DNA of 64,000 nucleotides from Undaria pinnatifida (Eukaryota > Sar > Phaeophyceae > Laminariales > Alariaceae). Shown here one piece after another: positions 22,501-31,654 of this stretch. The notes under the pieces are model-generated. The model did no database searches and was not told where the DNA came from. It saw only the letters and a list, made by a program, of their open reading frames with translations. The stretch lies in the NCBI GenBank assembly GCA_012845835.1, contig JABAKD010000013.1:3395128-3459127 (forward strand). The letters are read 5' to 3'. Numbering within the stretch: position 1 is the stretch's first letter; every line of letters starts with the position of its first letter. Position numbers and translations under genes: made by a program.

Positions 22501-23731
22501 GATGCACGACAAAAGTATCAGTTTTAACGGAAATCGCGAGGGATATATAGAACACGCACTGCCGATGTGTCACGCAGCTTGCAAACATGAGTATGGTCGA
22601 GCCACTCCGTACCACTCACGAGTCTTTTGGTTGCTGTACGACATTTTTTAAAAGTAGCGTGAAACGACCCGTCCGTGTCGCGGTCGCGATGTTCTTCTCG
22701 TACGATGAGTGCCAACTTTTGTTGGAAACCCCGACGCGGCCGAAACGATTCGATATTCTTCTGCCCGGCGGAGCGGTCATTCCAACAGCGGCGCACATAC
22801 GGGTGGTACAGTCTGTTCAGTGCGAGCGCGCGTTGATTGGCGTTCATTCGTCTCTGCTTGTCGGTTGCGCGCTCGTATACATAAAATGCATAGAAACGAC
22901 AGCGACCATTTTCTTCTCCTCCTCTTTGTCATGGTCAACCCCTTCCCCTCCCTCCCCCACCGCCTCCTTCCCCACTCATCCGCTCCTACTCCTAACCCCC
23001 CCCCCCCCCCCCGATCCTCCTCAATCTCCTCCTTCCTCTTCTCCCCCTGTCCCCTACCCCCCCCCCCCCCTCTCCCTCCTCTTCCTCCTTCCTTTTCCCC
23101 CTCCTCCTCCCTCCTCCCCGGCCCACCCACTCACCCCCTCCCCACACTTCCGACCCCTCCTACCCCCTCCCCCCCCCCCCCCCTCTCCCTCTCTGCCAAC
23201 AAAACCAACCTCTTTCAGGCCCTGACAGTTGCGGCAATAGTCGCAGGCCACGTGGTCGCAGTCAAGAGTCTCCTCAAACTCATCGTGGAACAAGAGGCCA
23301 AGTGCGCCTCCTTCGCCTCCTGGAAGGCCGCCAGCCCCGCGGTTCTCGGCGCCCTGTACATCGCCGCGGGCTCGCTCCACTTCGCCAAACTCAAGGAAAT
23401 GTGCAACATCGTTCCCCCCAAGGGCACCTGGGGCCTGTGGTACGTCCCGGGGCGCGCCAGCTTTCACGTGAAATGGACCGGTGTTGTCGAGATTTTGGCC
23501 GGTGCTGGGCTTGTCGCGGGATGGTTCGGTGTGGGTCCCACCTGTCTGCTGACGAAGTCCGCGGCTGTTCTGTTTGCGCTGACGGCGGCGGTGACTCCGG
23601 CTAACCTATTTATGTTCACGCACGGCGTTCAGTTCCCCAAGGGGCAGAAGTTTCCCATGATCGCGCACGTTGCTAGGGCGGCCGTGCAGTGCGCGCTTCT
23701 CTCCGGTATGTGGACGCTCGCCGCGTTCTAA
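13174..23731 (+). CDS. DoxX-like plastid membrane protein gene (two exons, 9.7 kb intron)
   Basis: Exons 13174-13500 and 23219-23731 join in phase 0 to a 279-residue protein. Residues 1-20 form a signal peptide (MMKLSLLASVAALLVQDAHG) followed by GFAGS, which resembles the ASAFAP-type motif that directs stramenopile proteins through the ER into the plastid. Residues 60-109 are hydrophilic, with a short amphipathic stretch (VKDAVKDAMGEV). The second exon supplies four hydrophobic segments with SLHFAK, PPKGTWGLWYVPG, WTGVVEILAGAGL and TPANLFMFTHG. This is the pattern of DoxX/YphA-like four-helix membrane proteins, whose function in algae is unknown. Donor GTGAGA (13501) and acceptor ctctttcag (23218) are good. 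A cryptic middle exon, or two separate genes, cannot be excluded without transcripts. Confidence 0.7.
15151..15210 (-). repeat. Inverted-repeat element core, single arm
   Basis: Reads acgtcagctatgagtacaac, then gattgaatgattgaagctc, then ctttgcaagctgcgtgg. It is closely related to the left arm at 17923-17983 and stands alone here. Confidence 0.65.
16196..16585 (-). mobile_element. TRIM family 1, copy A (complete, inverted)
   Basis: A miniature LTR retroelement. On the minus strand it begins with a 95-bp terminal repeat (16491-16585, starting TGTTAT and ending CTTAACA) and ends with an 84-bp repeat (16196-16279). Next to the first repeat is a primer-binding-like TGGCGTCG, and just before the second a polypurine tract (AGGGGGGGAGAG). 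The four bases CTAG flank it on both sides (16192-16195 and 16586-16589), the duplication left by integrase. The interior of about 210 bp has no open frame and must rely on proteins made elsewhere. The interior also carries a tRNA T-arm-like sequence, mutated here (GTGGGATCAAATCCCAC). Confidence 0.85.
16911..17490 (-). mobile_element. SINE copy 2, truncated and split by a TRIM
   Basis: Same body as the SINE at 815-1127, with an impure A-tail (T-run at 16911-16921 on the plus strand). It lacks the tRNA-like head; similarity stops near 17490. The TRIM at 17012-17380 interrupts the body within gttcttgcctt/caattttt, a stretch that is continuous in the other two SINE copies. Confidence 0.75.
17012..17380 (+). 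mobile_element. TRIM family 1, copy B (complete, nested in a SINE)
   Basis: Two near-identical 83-bp direct repeats (17012-17094 and 17298-17380), each starting TGTTATAAGG and ending CCTTAACA. After the 5' repeat comes AATGGCGTCGTCGAC, a primer-binding site with two spacer bases. The 3' repeat is preceded by the polypurine run AGGGGGGGAGAG. The interior is 203 bp and holds a perfect T-arm-like hairpin (GTGGGTTCGATCCCCAC near 17137). Flanking CCTT on both sides is a 4-bp target duplication, confirmed by the intact SINE copies that lack the insertion. It has no coding capacity and is therefore non-autonomous. Confidence 0.9.
17718..17858 (-). repeat. Dispersed GGGGACAAATTACTTG repeat, two tandem units
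   Basis: On the plus strand the units read cagccccaaaacccttccc, then ttccaagtagttttgtcccc, then a second start cagccccaaaaccccctcc. This is the reverse complement of the repeat at 2588-2706. Confidence 0.65.
17923..18325. mobile_element. Inverted-repeat element (MITE-like), complete copy
   Basis: The left arm (17923-17985: tgctgtgagtacgaccgatt, then gagctgcgtggttcatcc) is repeated inverted at 18263-18325 (gcaccacgcagcttgcaaag, then gtactcacagctgacg). The arms share about 60 bp with roughly ten differences, and AT-rich sequence lies outside both ends. The interior of about 280 bp includes the block gagtcaccgacctagatc shared with half-copies elsewhere. There is no coding frame. At least sixteen arms or half-copies occur in the window. 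Arms pointing outward with a short interior fit a miniature DNA transposon. The target-site duplication was not resolved. Confidence 0.7.
18400..18422 (+). repeat. Poly-G tract
   Basis: A G-run of about 14, preceded by GA-rich sequence. Similar runs of 10 to 18 G or C occur throughout the window, and several serve as pyrimidine tracts of minus-strand introns. Confidence 0.8.
18577..18792 (+). repeat. 54-bp minisatellite, four units
   Basis: Units start at 18577, 18631, 18685 and 18739 with gattggtcaaccttgt and run through ctgatctctctcacccgga to ctgatcccag. Identity between units is very high, with one or two substitutions, so the array is recent or homogenised. The period is a multiple of three, which keeps frames open on both strands, but nothing indicates a protein. 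Confidence 0.95.
19248..19669 (-). mobile_element. TRIM family 2
   Basis: Direct repeats of 76-77 bp (19248-19323 and 19593-19669) which, read on the minus strand, start TGGTGGAAAAACG and end CCTCACA. After the 5' repeat, one base away, comes TGGCGTCGACGGAAGGAC. This is complementary to the 3' end of the tRNA-Ser(CGA) at 32248-32328, including the CCA that is added later. A polypurine run (GTGGAGGAGAAAG) precedes the 3' repeat. The interior of about 270 bp has no gene and contains GGTTCGATTCTCAC, like a tRNA B box. No target duplication is visible at the ends. Confidence 0.8.
20060..20362 (+). repeat. Dispersed GGGGACAAATTACTTG repeat, two copies
   Basis: Copies at about 20060-20160 (cttcactactggaaaccc, then agtttgtatagggaggg) and 20275-20362 (agggacaaatttacttgaaa, then aaaaggggttac), separated by about 110 bp of unrelated sequence. 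Confidence 0.6.
20405..20475 (-). repeat. Inverted-repeat element core, single arm
   Basis: Reads tgtcagctgtgagttctatc, then ggtcgatgctcatgttttgc; a diverged arm of the family at 17923-18325. Confidence 0.5.
21655..21800 (-). repeat. Degenerate GGGTC repeat, locus 1
   Basis: Irregular repeats of cgggtc/gacccg/acgggt with spacers such as gtcaggaagtgctt and ggatgtttccaaattctcg. The same kind of sequence occurs at 29060-29240 and 33860-34060. No function is evident. Confidence 0.6.
21961..22152. mobile_element. 192-bp element with perfect 33-bp terminal inverted repeats
   Basis: Positions 21961-21993 (gtagtacagtaggtggccct, continuing atatagtgcgggt) are the exact reverse complement of 22120-22152. 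The interior repeats cccgcactata and contains gtgccaaacgatttcac, both seen in longer, diverged arrays at 12783, 25060, 34400 and 35380-36060. This is the structure of a recently active miniature inverted-repeat transposable element. The outermost bases may include the target duplication. The superfamily cannot be assigned from the termini alone. Confidence 0.85.
22340..22615. mobile_element. Inverted-repeat element, second paired copy
   Basis: The left arm near 22343-22415 (cgtcagctgtgagcccaatc, then tcgtctttgcaagctgcgcg) faces a right arm at about 22567-22615 (gtcacgcagcttgcaaacatg). The right outer end is more diverged than in the copy at 17923-18325. Confidence 0.55.
22917..23218 (+). promoter_or_regulatory. 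300-bp polypyrimidine tract before a 3' splice site
   Basis: Almost pure C and T with runs of up to 16 C, ending in ctctttcag before exon 2 of the DoxX-like gene. It gives spurious proline-rich frames on this strand and Gly/Arg-rich frames on the other. Its length is far beyond what splicing needs. Confidence 0.8.
23219..23731 (+). CDS. DoxX-like plastid protein, exon 2 (membrane domain)
   Basis: 170 codons plus TAA. It starts in phase 0 after tttcag with ALTVAAIVAGHVVAVKSLL, then LYIAAGSLHFAK, the conserved PPKGTWGLWYVPG loop, WTGVVEILAGAGLVAGW, FALTAAVTPANLFMFTHG and a last helix AAVQCALLSGMWTLAAF. Four to five hydrophobic helices fit the DoxX-like family of small integral membrane proteins. 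Codon use is strongly GC-ending, unlike the surrounding repeats, which supports a real exon. Confidence 0.85.
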   Translation, partial: ALTVAAIVAGHVVAVKSLLKLIVEQEAKCASFASWKAASPAVLGALYIAAGSLHFAKLKEMCNIVPPKGTWGLWYVPGRASFHVKWTGVVEILAGAGLVAGWFGVGPTCLLTKSAAVLFALTAAVTPANLFMFTHGVQFPKGQKFPMIAHVARAAVQCALLSGMWTLAAF

Positions 23732-26700
23732 AGTCGATGCTCGCCGCGGTCTGATTTGAGATTTGAGCTGAACGCGGGGCGCGGGGGGGGTGGGAGGAGG
23801 AGGATGAGGAGACAAAATGCTCGTAACGCTGGCCGCATTCTGAGTGAACGGGAGGGAGGGAGGGAGGGAGAGAGAGGGGAAACCGACCACCGACCACTTT
23901 AGACGGAAGGACAGACATCGTTTGACGTATTAAATCGGAACATAAAAGAACGATCCTCACGTTTTCCAAGTCCAGATTGTTATAGCGGTTTTGCTCGTAC
24001 CGGCACGCCTGTTATTTGGTATGATTCGCATTTTTGGGAGAAGGAAGGAGGTCAAAATGCTATAAATCGTACCGGTGCCAACTTTTATACCGTAGGGTAT
24101 GATACATTGTGTTTTGGGAAGGGGCAGGGAAAAGGCTAAGTACCAGGTAAGCTCTTTTACCGGTTCCTATATTAGATATTAGACCATGCATGAGGTATCA
24201 TGAGGTATCATGCAGCCTTGATTTTTGGCGATTTTACCTGGCCAACGAGGTAGATTTTTTTTCTCGCTATGGTAACGGTTATCGCGGTACGGAAGAAAAA
24301 GAACGGTGCGCGCCCTTTTCCAGCAGCAGTAGGGATTACATAAGCTTCCCGCGATTCTCTGTTTTTGACGCGCATCGTGATTCTCTTTTTTTACTGCCTG
24401 GCCTGGAGCGTGCGTTTCTCGCTGGCGCATGCTTCCGCAACACGCGCAGCAGCAGCAGCGGCTTGTTGTGCGTTTCTTTGGCAGTGTTCCTCCTGTATTT
24501 CGTGCGTATCTGGGGTGGATTTTCGTTTTGTTTGTTTTCGTGGGGGGGAGGGGGGGGGGGGCTACTACGACCTGCTATTGGCCATACCTTAAGTTTCTTG
24601 AGCGTCAGCGCGATCGAGCGAGCCCGCGATTCGTCCCAGCTATGTTATGTTTCGCGGGGTTTTAAGGTCTACTGGCCGCAGCTGGCTGGCGTAGACCAGT
24701 CCTGTAGCCCGCAAAAACGAAAACTTGTTTTATTTTGCAACGCTGCTTGCGATCTTCGCACATAGCGAGCGTGTCACACGAGCAATGAAGGAAATTTCAG
24801 GTCAGAACACGTAACAACGGGCGGGGCCTTTTTTACGGCGAGTAGAACAGTAGCAGTAAGGTTGGGTAAAAAAATAAAAGCCGGTTTGACGGCAAGTGCT
24901 CCCCTAGACGGACAGCCGTCAAATAACTCCCACACTAAAACTAGTATATTAAATAAAAAGACGGCCTTGACGGGGCCAAAACTGCAGTAGACCGCCAACC
25001 GAAACATGACACCTTGGGTGCGGTGGTGGGTTTTCCCTTCGAGAATAGTGCCGATATGCGCCAGCCAACCATACCGGTATTATACGGGACACCGGTACTA
25101 TACTGGGCGTATAGTACCGTTACTGATGGTACTAGTATATACCGGGTTCCAGTCGTGCCAAGCGATTTAACCGGCACTATACCGGTAACCAACGGCAGGC
25201 ACTGCTGTTTAACCGGCACTCTGTAGGGACACTCCCACTCTAGGTAAACCTGGACTGGAGTGTGTATCTCAACGGTGATTGGAGTGGGGTGGCGGGTGGG
25301 CGGTGACGGCCGGGATATGTAAATCTTTTTTTTTTTTAATCTTGCCGATAAGCACGTCAGCTGTGAGTTCGATACATTAAGGATCAATGCTCATCTGTTG
25401 CAAGCTGCGTGATGCCGGCCTTTTTGCTCGTTCTTGGCCGATATGATTTACGAGACATATACGTAAAAAGGGCAAGGTCCCATACTTGAAACGTTCAATC
25501 GTTATTTTTGTTATTTTCTCCTTGGAAACAAAACGTGGATGTATGTTTGGTATGCCTCCCTCTTACATTTAGTTTTGTCCTGTGTGAATAACCCCCAGAT
25601 TAGTTTTTCCCGGACAGTCAGTTGCACTTTTTTTGCACAATTGACTTAAATTGACACACGACGCGTGCGTAAAAAAATAAGTGGAACAGTAGTGTGGTGA
25701 GCTTAAGCTTTTTGTTTTCTCCATGCGCCGGAGGATATCGTTAGTTTTTCATTTTTGCTTAAATCAAGGCCTCTTTCTTTTTGTGGGCGAAAGAACGAAA
25801 CACGCTCAGTCAGTGGTGATGACTTGATGGCGCGGCAGCTAACAACTGTGTGCCCTTTGGGGGGGGGGGGCGAACGGCGGAACGAACTAAAAATCGGGAG
25901 AGAACAAAAAAAGGCACATGCTTTACGACTGCCCAATCAGGGAAAAAAAAGTGTTGACTGGTCGATTCAGTAGTAGTGCCAGGGACAGTTTGCTCCCCGC
26001 GCGTGTCGCACGGCGACCTTCTTGCATATCATGAATTATATTGGCAGTAGTCCGGACACACGCCCTCCGCCCGAAAAAGCCGGTCTCGGTTTTTTCGTGT
26101 AGAGGGTCGGTGCTGCTGCTGCGATCGTCTTTTCTACCAGGTATTTTCGACGCTGGTTCCTCCCCTCTGAGTCCCGAAGAGGTTTTCGTTAACCTGTGGA
26201 ACAGTCGTGGTGCCGGAAGGTGAGAGGAAAGGGACGCAGGGGGTATCAGCTTCGCTTGGAGACAGCACCGGTTCTTCTTTGTAGATTTCTTGTTATTGGC
26301 ATTGAGCTATGAGAAGCTCGAGGAGACAGGAAATAAGAAGGGGTGAGAGCATGGGGGTGGGATGGGGCTCACAGAGTTCGCTTCCCCTCGGCATTGCTGC
26401 TGTGCTCTCTTCTGGGTATTTACGTGTGGAACGTACAAGGAACGTTCTCCTAGATGATCTACATTTCCATGAGCGCTTAACGCGCTTACTTCCATCTATC
26501 TTGTCCAGAGAAGGAACGTTCCATTATTACTGAGAACGCTATTGTGGTATAAGCTAGCTAGATTCTACGGGTTATCTTCTCCACTCAGAGTATTGCGTTT
26601 ATAAAGAGAATCGTCTTGTGGCCAATAGGCCATGACTCTGCGGGCCATCTTAGCGAATATATTGCCAGCTATACTGACTCTACTACATTAGCCCACCCTG

Positions 26701-27540
26701 AATAGTCGTGCATGCAGACCTCAAGACGGTCGAAGGGTGACGACAAAGTTCCTCCTAAAAGACCGGGAAAGGGGGTAGAAGATGCGGCTATTCGAAACCA
26801 AGACATGAGGCTATAGATTCCCTCACACCTCATTATGAGGCCTAAACGCCACGGATAGGGCCATTCACTAATAAAGCAGATCGCTGAAAGAAAGGCCATA
26901 ACAAGATGGAGGAAGACAGACTACCCAGAATGGGCCAACCTAAATAGAGCAGCCAGACAGAGCTGGAAACGAAAAAGGACACCTGAAGACTAAGCGAAGG
27001 TAGCTAAGAAAGGCAAAAAAAATCGAAGCGAAGACAAAGGGAAAGACAGAAACATATTACCGGAGCGATCTATGTGGGACCCAACCAAGGAGAGACGAAC
27101 GGGGATTCGTTCGCCGTACAGGGTCGGTTACTCGAAAGCTCGCAAAGGGAATGTCACCCAAAAATTCGAAAGTTTTTTATGACCGGGAGGAATTACGCGT
27201 AGCCGTGTGGCCAAGGCCCGAAGAAAATAAATGGAAAACAGCGCGCAAGGCAAAAAGAACGCGGCTAGGTTGCCGTAAAAGGCTCGCTAAAACTAAGGGG
27301 CTGCTAGGGCCACTTGGTCGAGCGCACAACGTGGCGCCTCGGGAGGCCTGTTTGCGCTAGGAACAATACCGGCAAACGTAGTCAAGGTAACTCAACCAAC
27401 ACCAACAGAAAGTCAGGGTAGCCAAAGAGGTACGCGGGTGGACATCGACCTAATTCGTCCAAACGCAGAAAAAATGTCAGCTGGCGCTGAGCAACGGAGT
27501 TGAAATGTCAAAACAACGCCCACAGGGGGCCGACTGACGT
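23732..27540. other. No supported gene (23732-27540)
   Basis: 3' flank of the DoxX-like gene followed by repeat-rich sequence: a CCGGCACTATA-family copy at about 25060-25240, an inverted-repeat arm at 25350-25415, and short frames without recognisable products. A plus-strand stretch at 26890-26990 (reading like RWRKTDYPEWANLNRAA) could be retroelement debris, but no family was identified. Confidence 0.4.
25350..25415 (-). repeat. Inverted-repeat element core, single arm
   Basis: Reads cacgtcagctgtgagttcga, then ggatcaatgctcatctgttg and caagctgcgtgat; an arm of the family at 17923-18325. Confidence 0.65.
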
Positions 27541-27715
27541 GTGAAAAATACCACTAAAGTTACTGCAGGTTGAAGGCTGACTGTATGAAGAATCATTCCC
27601 GAAGCTACTGTAGGTGGAAGGCCTAACCATGAGGTAGTACTCTCAAACCTGTTGTAGAGTAAAGGCTGGCCGTGAAGAACTAGTCCCAAAACGACTGTAG
27701 ACGAATCACCAAAAA
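27541..27715 (+). repeat. Degenerate tandem repeat, about 55-bp period
   Basis: Three to four imperfect units of the form aaggctgactgtatgaagaa followed by cccgaagctactgtaggt. It lies beside the retroelement pol remnant at 27815-28320 and may belong to the same element. Confidence 0.55.
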
Positions 27716-27814
27716 CAAATAAGCACCCGAAAGTAACCAAGGGGGGGAGTTGAAACGGTACGGGCACCGCGGGAAGCATCAGAATTCCGTAACACCCTAT
27801 GGGATAGGCTCCCA

Positions 27815-28320
27815 TGCCCATGGCGTTAAAAGGCACCACGATCCGGAGGTGGCGTTCCGGGCGGTAGTCTAGTGAGCTGGCCGGAGGTGGATCTTGATCG
27901 GGCCGGGGTCGTCCGGGAACCTGATGATGTAGGAACTACCCGGGGAAGGGTCCGGGGGGGTTCGCGAAGAGACGTCCGATCGCGCGCGGTGAGCGATCTT
28001 GCCTAGCCACCATAGGCCGTCACGTGCCTTGTATCAGATGTGTGCCCCGGAGGGTAGGGTGGAGTTGCTGAGACTGCGAAGCCAAAGGTCGCGGGGGACC
28101 AGGGTGTAGCCGGGGGCGAGAAAGAGTTGGCCTTGAGATCGGGAGAGCTCGCGGTGTGCGGCGCCGATGCCCATCTGGCGGTAGGGGCGGTTGGTCTGAC
28201 GGTGTTGTGTCGGCTTTCCGGACCAGTAGAGTAAGATATGGCGCCTGAAGTGTTGGAGGTCGAGCTCGCGTTCCCACGAGGGGCTGAGGAGTCTGGTCCA
28301 GTGGGTCTCGTATAGGACGG
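27815..28320 (-). pseudogene. Retroelement polyprotein C-terminal remnant with Tudor-like module
   Basis: About 170 codons stay in one minus-strand frame with only two stops. The frame reads VLYETHWTRLLSPSWE, HILLYWSGKPTQHRQTNRPY, RELSRSQGQLFLAPGYTLVP, a stop where a Trp codon is likely, then YKARDGLWWLGKIAHR and YIIRFPDDPGPIKIHLRPAH. The last part (A.DG.WW.GKI, then Y.(I/V)RF.DDPG) has the layout of a Tudor-like domain. From memory this resembles polyprotein ends of brown-algal retroelements; that match is untested. The upstream reverse transcriptase and integrase are absent here. Confidence 0.55.
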
Positions 28321-28436
28321 ACTCTACTACAAACCCCTTTTAGATCCCCAAAACCCCTCTTCCTACATTGAAATTCCAAGCAATTTTTCCAAAAAACAAG
28401 TTGTCAAGGCATTAACCCCTTCAGCAACTTGGAGTC
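28320..28436 (-). repeat. Dispersed GGGGACAAATTACTTG repeat, reversed copy
   Basis: Plus strand reads aaacccctttt, then ccccaaaacccctcttcc and attgaaattccaagcaa: the reverse complement of the repeat at 2588-2706, directly abutting the pol remnant. Confidence 0.55.
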
Positions 28437-29849
28437 GTTCTATAGTAGCCCCCCCCAACTTGCTTTAACGAGATCGCCGGTTTCAAAACGAGCTCCCGGT
28501 CGTATCTCCTGAAATACGTTGTCCCTTGAAAACCCGACGTCATCGTTCGATTGAACATAATACACAATGAAAATATATGGAGACCTTTTGTTCGTGTCGA
28601 GCAGCCTTGAAACGTTCGTTACAGGAAATCGCTGGGTTTTTTTCGGGGGGGGCTATCGTGGTAAGAACCAGGCAATGGAAAAACAACGTCCGAAACGATA
28701 GTCCACCGGTGGCGGGGGTTACCCCCCCCCCGTTTTTCACTAACCTGGGTCTGATCCAGTCGCACGGCGAGTGACTCTGCACCTCGCTGAGAACCAAAAC
28801 ACGTTAGGTGGTTTTTAGCTTTGCGCAACGTAGCTAGAACCACATCCCATTGAGGATTCATACGGAGAGTGTTAAAACAGCGCAAGGAGCAGGGGGGTAT
28901 CGCACACTCGCGCGAGTGACCCGCCCGAGCCGCTGCGAAATAAAGCTCAAAAACGAAGGGGCCCCCTCTACTACAGTAGCTTTTGATCGCAAAGATCTTT
29001 ATTTTTATCCCGCCCAAAACGTGGGTGCAGATAAGATCTAAATGGGTTTCAGACAACAAAGCGTTTCACGGGTCATGATGGCCCGATTCGCGGGTTGGAT
29101 CACGGTTAGTTTTTTCAAAGGCTCACGGGTCGAGTCGGGTCGGATCAGGAAGTGTTGGAAAATTCAAGGGGTCGAGTCGGGTCGGGTCGCTGGAGGAGGT
29201 TTTCAGGTATCACGGGTCTTGGGTCCGGTCACCCTGCTGACACAAAGTGGTCTGACCCGTACAAAGCCCCTGGATGAAAGAACACTTTTTTTGGCGACGC
29301 TTCGGACCCCGCCACACTACGATTTAGAAGAGGGCCTGATACAGGCACAGGTTTCTCATTGTGGGTCTCTGCTAACTAGGCAGATCCCGCGGTGTCACTG
29401 ACTTATTGTGTGATGATGTTATCCTTGGAAGGAAATTCCTAATGCGTCCGTCCGATTTCTTACTGGGTGGCATAGAACACTGCAAATATATCCTTCGTAA
29501 AAGAATCTGCCGTGAATCGCAAGCCAACGCATAGCTGTGGCGCTGCATTGCAGAACGACATAATAAAGCTCTAGGCGCCCCCTCTAATTCGTAAAATGAT
29601 GGGTCCGGTGTGCATTTTATGAAATTATTTCAAGGGCGTCAGCTAGAAGTTGTAAGTTCGACGAATTTAGGGTCGATACTCTTACTCGTCTTTGCAAGCT
29701 GCGTGCTATAATATCTATCGCGCCCGTCTTTAGTAAGTTCCATAATAAATCAAAACTTTTTATACACGCATTATCGGACAACTCAAACTCAGGTTAACTT
29801 CAGTTTTGCTTCATCTTTTCACATCTCAGCAGTGAGTTAAATAACTTAA
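28437..29849. other. No gene; GGGTC repeat and an inverted-repeat arm
   Basis: No coding frame is supported. A degenerate GGGTC repeat lies at 29060-29240, and an arm of the 17923-18325 family at 29637-29705 (gggcgtcagct, then tttgcaagctgcgtgct). Confidence 0.5.
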
Positions 29850-31345
29850 CTAACTCAGTTGTGCACACTTCAGAGCTTGTGAGTTAAAAAAATGTAACTC
29901 AGTTATTATGCACACTCCCGGGCGGTGAGTTGAATGAAGGAGACGATAACTCAGTTGTGCACACTCCGCTAAGGGGAGCGTGCGAGCACTACGATAATAG
30001 AGGCGCGCACCCCTTTTTTTGCTGACATCTTCCTCAATTTGGGAGCTTAAGACACGTCTTTAAACCCCGAAACTGACTTGGAGAAAAAAAAAAAAACTGC
30101 TCAATCTTGAGTACCGCGGATGCAAAATCCCATATTATTGCCTACACGAGAGATACACGAACGATGAGAATCGTGCAAAAAACGTTTATTTTGGGTCAAT
30201 TTGAAGTGCCGTCGTTTAGAAACCATTTCCGACGAAAAGTGTTTCCTCTATATCGTGCGCTTCGAGGGCGAGTTAAAGACTATAGCTCAACTATGCACCC
30301 TTCCTTCGGACGAGTTATATAAAAATGACGATAGCTCTATGTTAGTGCACACTCAGGGGTGGTGAGATGCGAAATGAAGACGAGATAAAACAGTTTTACA
30401 CTCTCAGGGATGTGGTGAGGTAAAGACGACAACTCTCAGTTATACTGCACACTCAGGGGCGGCGAGTTAGAGACGATAATTCAGTTATGCGCACTCAGAG
30501 AGGGGGTGGTGAGTTTTGAGAATATTGTAACTGAGTTAACTCATGAGTTACTTGTCCGATGTGTGGCCTTTTCTCGAACTTCGTTATACTTGGATTGTAA
30601 TTTTCGCGCGTCTTTTTCGTCCCGAGCGACGAGCCATTTAGATTTTGTTCTCTAGTTTTTGTAGTGCACTTACTTGCCGCACTTTTTTTCCCGCACGTGT
30701 AACACAGCAGCAACGAAACGAAACACAAAAACGTCACGTTCCCATTTATTTTCGCTGACTTGCGCTATTAATAGTTGTTCGACCGCGCGCGGTGGTATTC
30801 ATCTTACGTCCACTTGTACATGATGAGCTGTGACTGAGTTAAATCACACACACGGAGTTGCCTAGCACGATTCTCGGTTGTCCACCCCGTCGGCGTGGAC
30901 GGATGAGTTCAAAAAAAAATGCAAACAACTCACAGTTATCCACACTTACTTACTTCCCGCCGATGACTTAAATACGATATAACTCAGCTGTGCACATTCC
31001 GCGGGGGCGAGGTAATGTGACCATAAATCACAAACAGCAGTCAAATGCACACTCAGGGATGGCGAGTTAAAGACGCGATAACTCGATAACTCAGTTATTA
31101 TGCGCACACCTCGGGGGTGAGTTAAAGGATTATAACTCAGTTGTAATGCGCACACTCTTCCGTCCGGCGGATTTGAGTTAAATAAGACGATGACTCCGTT
31201 TTGTGCACATTCCGCGGGGGCGAGTTGAAGACCACACATTAACTCAGTTTTACACACTCAGGTATGGTGAGCTAAAGACGATATTCAGTTTGTTGTGTGC
31301 ACTCAGGGGCTGTGAGTTAAAAACACCGTAACTCTGAGTTAAGTC
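29850..31345 (+). repeat. Degenerate AACTCAGTTRTGCACACTC minisatellite
   Basis: Many imperfect units of about 45-60 bp containing ataactcagttatgcacactc, then a G-rich gap (ggggcggcgagtt) and aaagacga. They cluster at 29850-29980, 30330-30550 and 30930-31345, with unrelated sequence between. Divergence is high, so the array is old. Minus-strand frames through it are chance. Confidence 0.8.
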
Positions 31346-31528
31346 ACGAGTTTTGTCCGATGTGTGACAACTTAGTACAATATCTGATCAATTGTATTGC
31401 GTTATTATACCTCTTACCAGGTATCACGTGTCTAACCACAAATAACATACCAATAATTGTCTGAACACTTCGATGCACACATACTTTGATGGTATTCCCT
31501 GGCTAATAAACTCTCATTTAAGACTCAT

Positions 31529-31565
31529 GTTAAGGTGTTAGTGGGGCAAACTAAGCCTTATAACA
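31529..31565 (-). mobile_element. Solo terminal-repeat relic of TRIM family 1
   Basis: Reads tgttaaggtgttagtgggg then caaactaagccttataaca: both ends of the family-1 terminal repeat with its middle deleted. A solo repeat left by recombination and then shortened is the simplest reading. Confidence 0.7.
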
Positions 31566-31654
31566 CTGATGATGCTTCATCAGGTAGTGGTAGGTAACCG
31601 GCTCGGTCTATACAAGTACCTTGAAAAAATATTTCGTCGGCCACGGCTAAACGT

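Larger units (their letters stand above)
13501..23218 (+). other. 9.7 kb intron filled with transposable elements
   Basis: Starts GTGAGA and ends with about 300 bp of nearly pure C/T followed by tctttcag. Inside are a SINE, two copies of one TRIM family and one of a second, inverted-repeat elements, a 54-bp minisatellite, a perfect-TIR element and GGGTC-type repeats. No extra exon with convincing coding content was found, although 13.5-14.1 kb and 20-21.4 kb have moderate open frames without recognisable products. Confidence 0.55.

Noticed and set aside
22587-23218. Proline-rich N-terminal extension of the frame that ends at 23731
   Set aside because: It translates the pyrimidine tract of the intron; a phase-0 acceptor at 23218 explains the real start of the exon.
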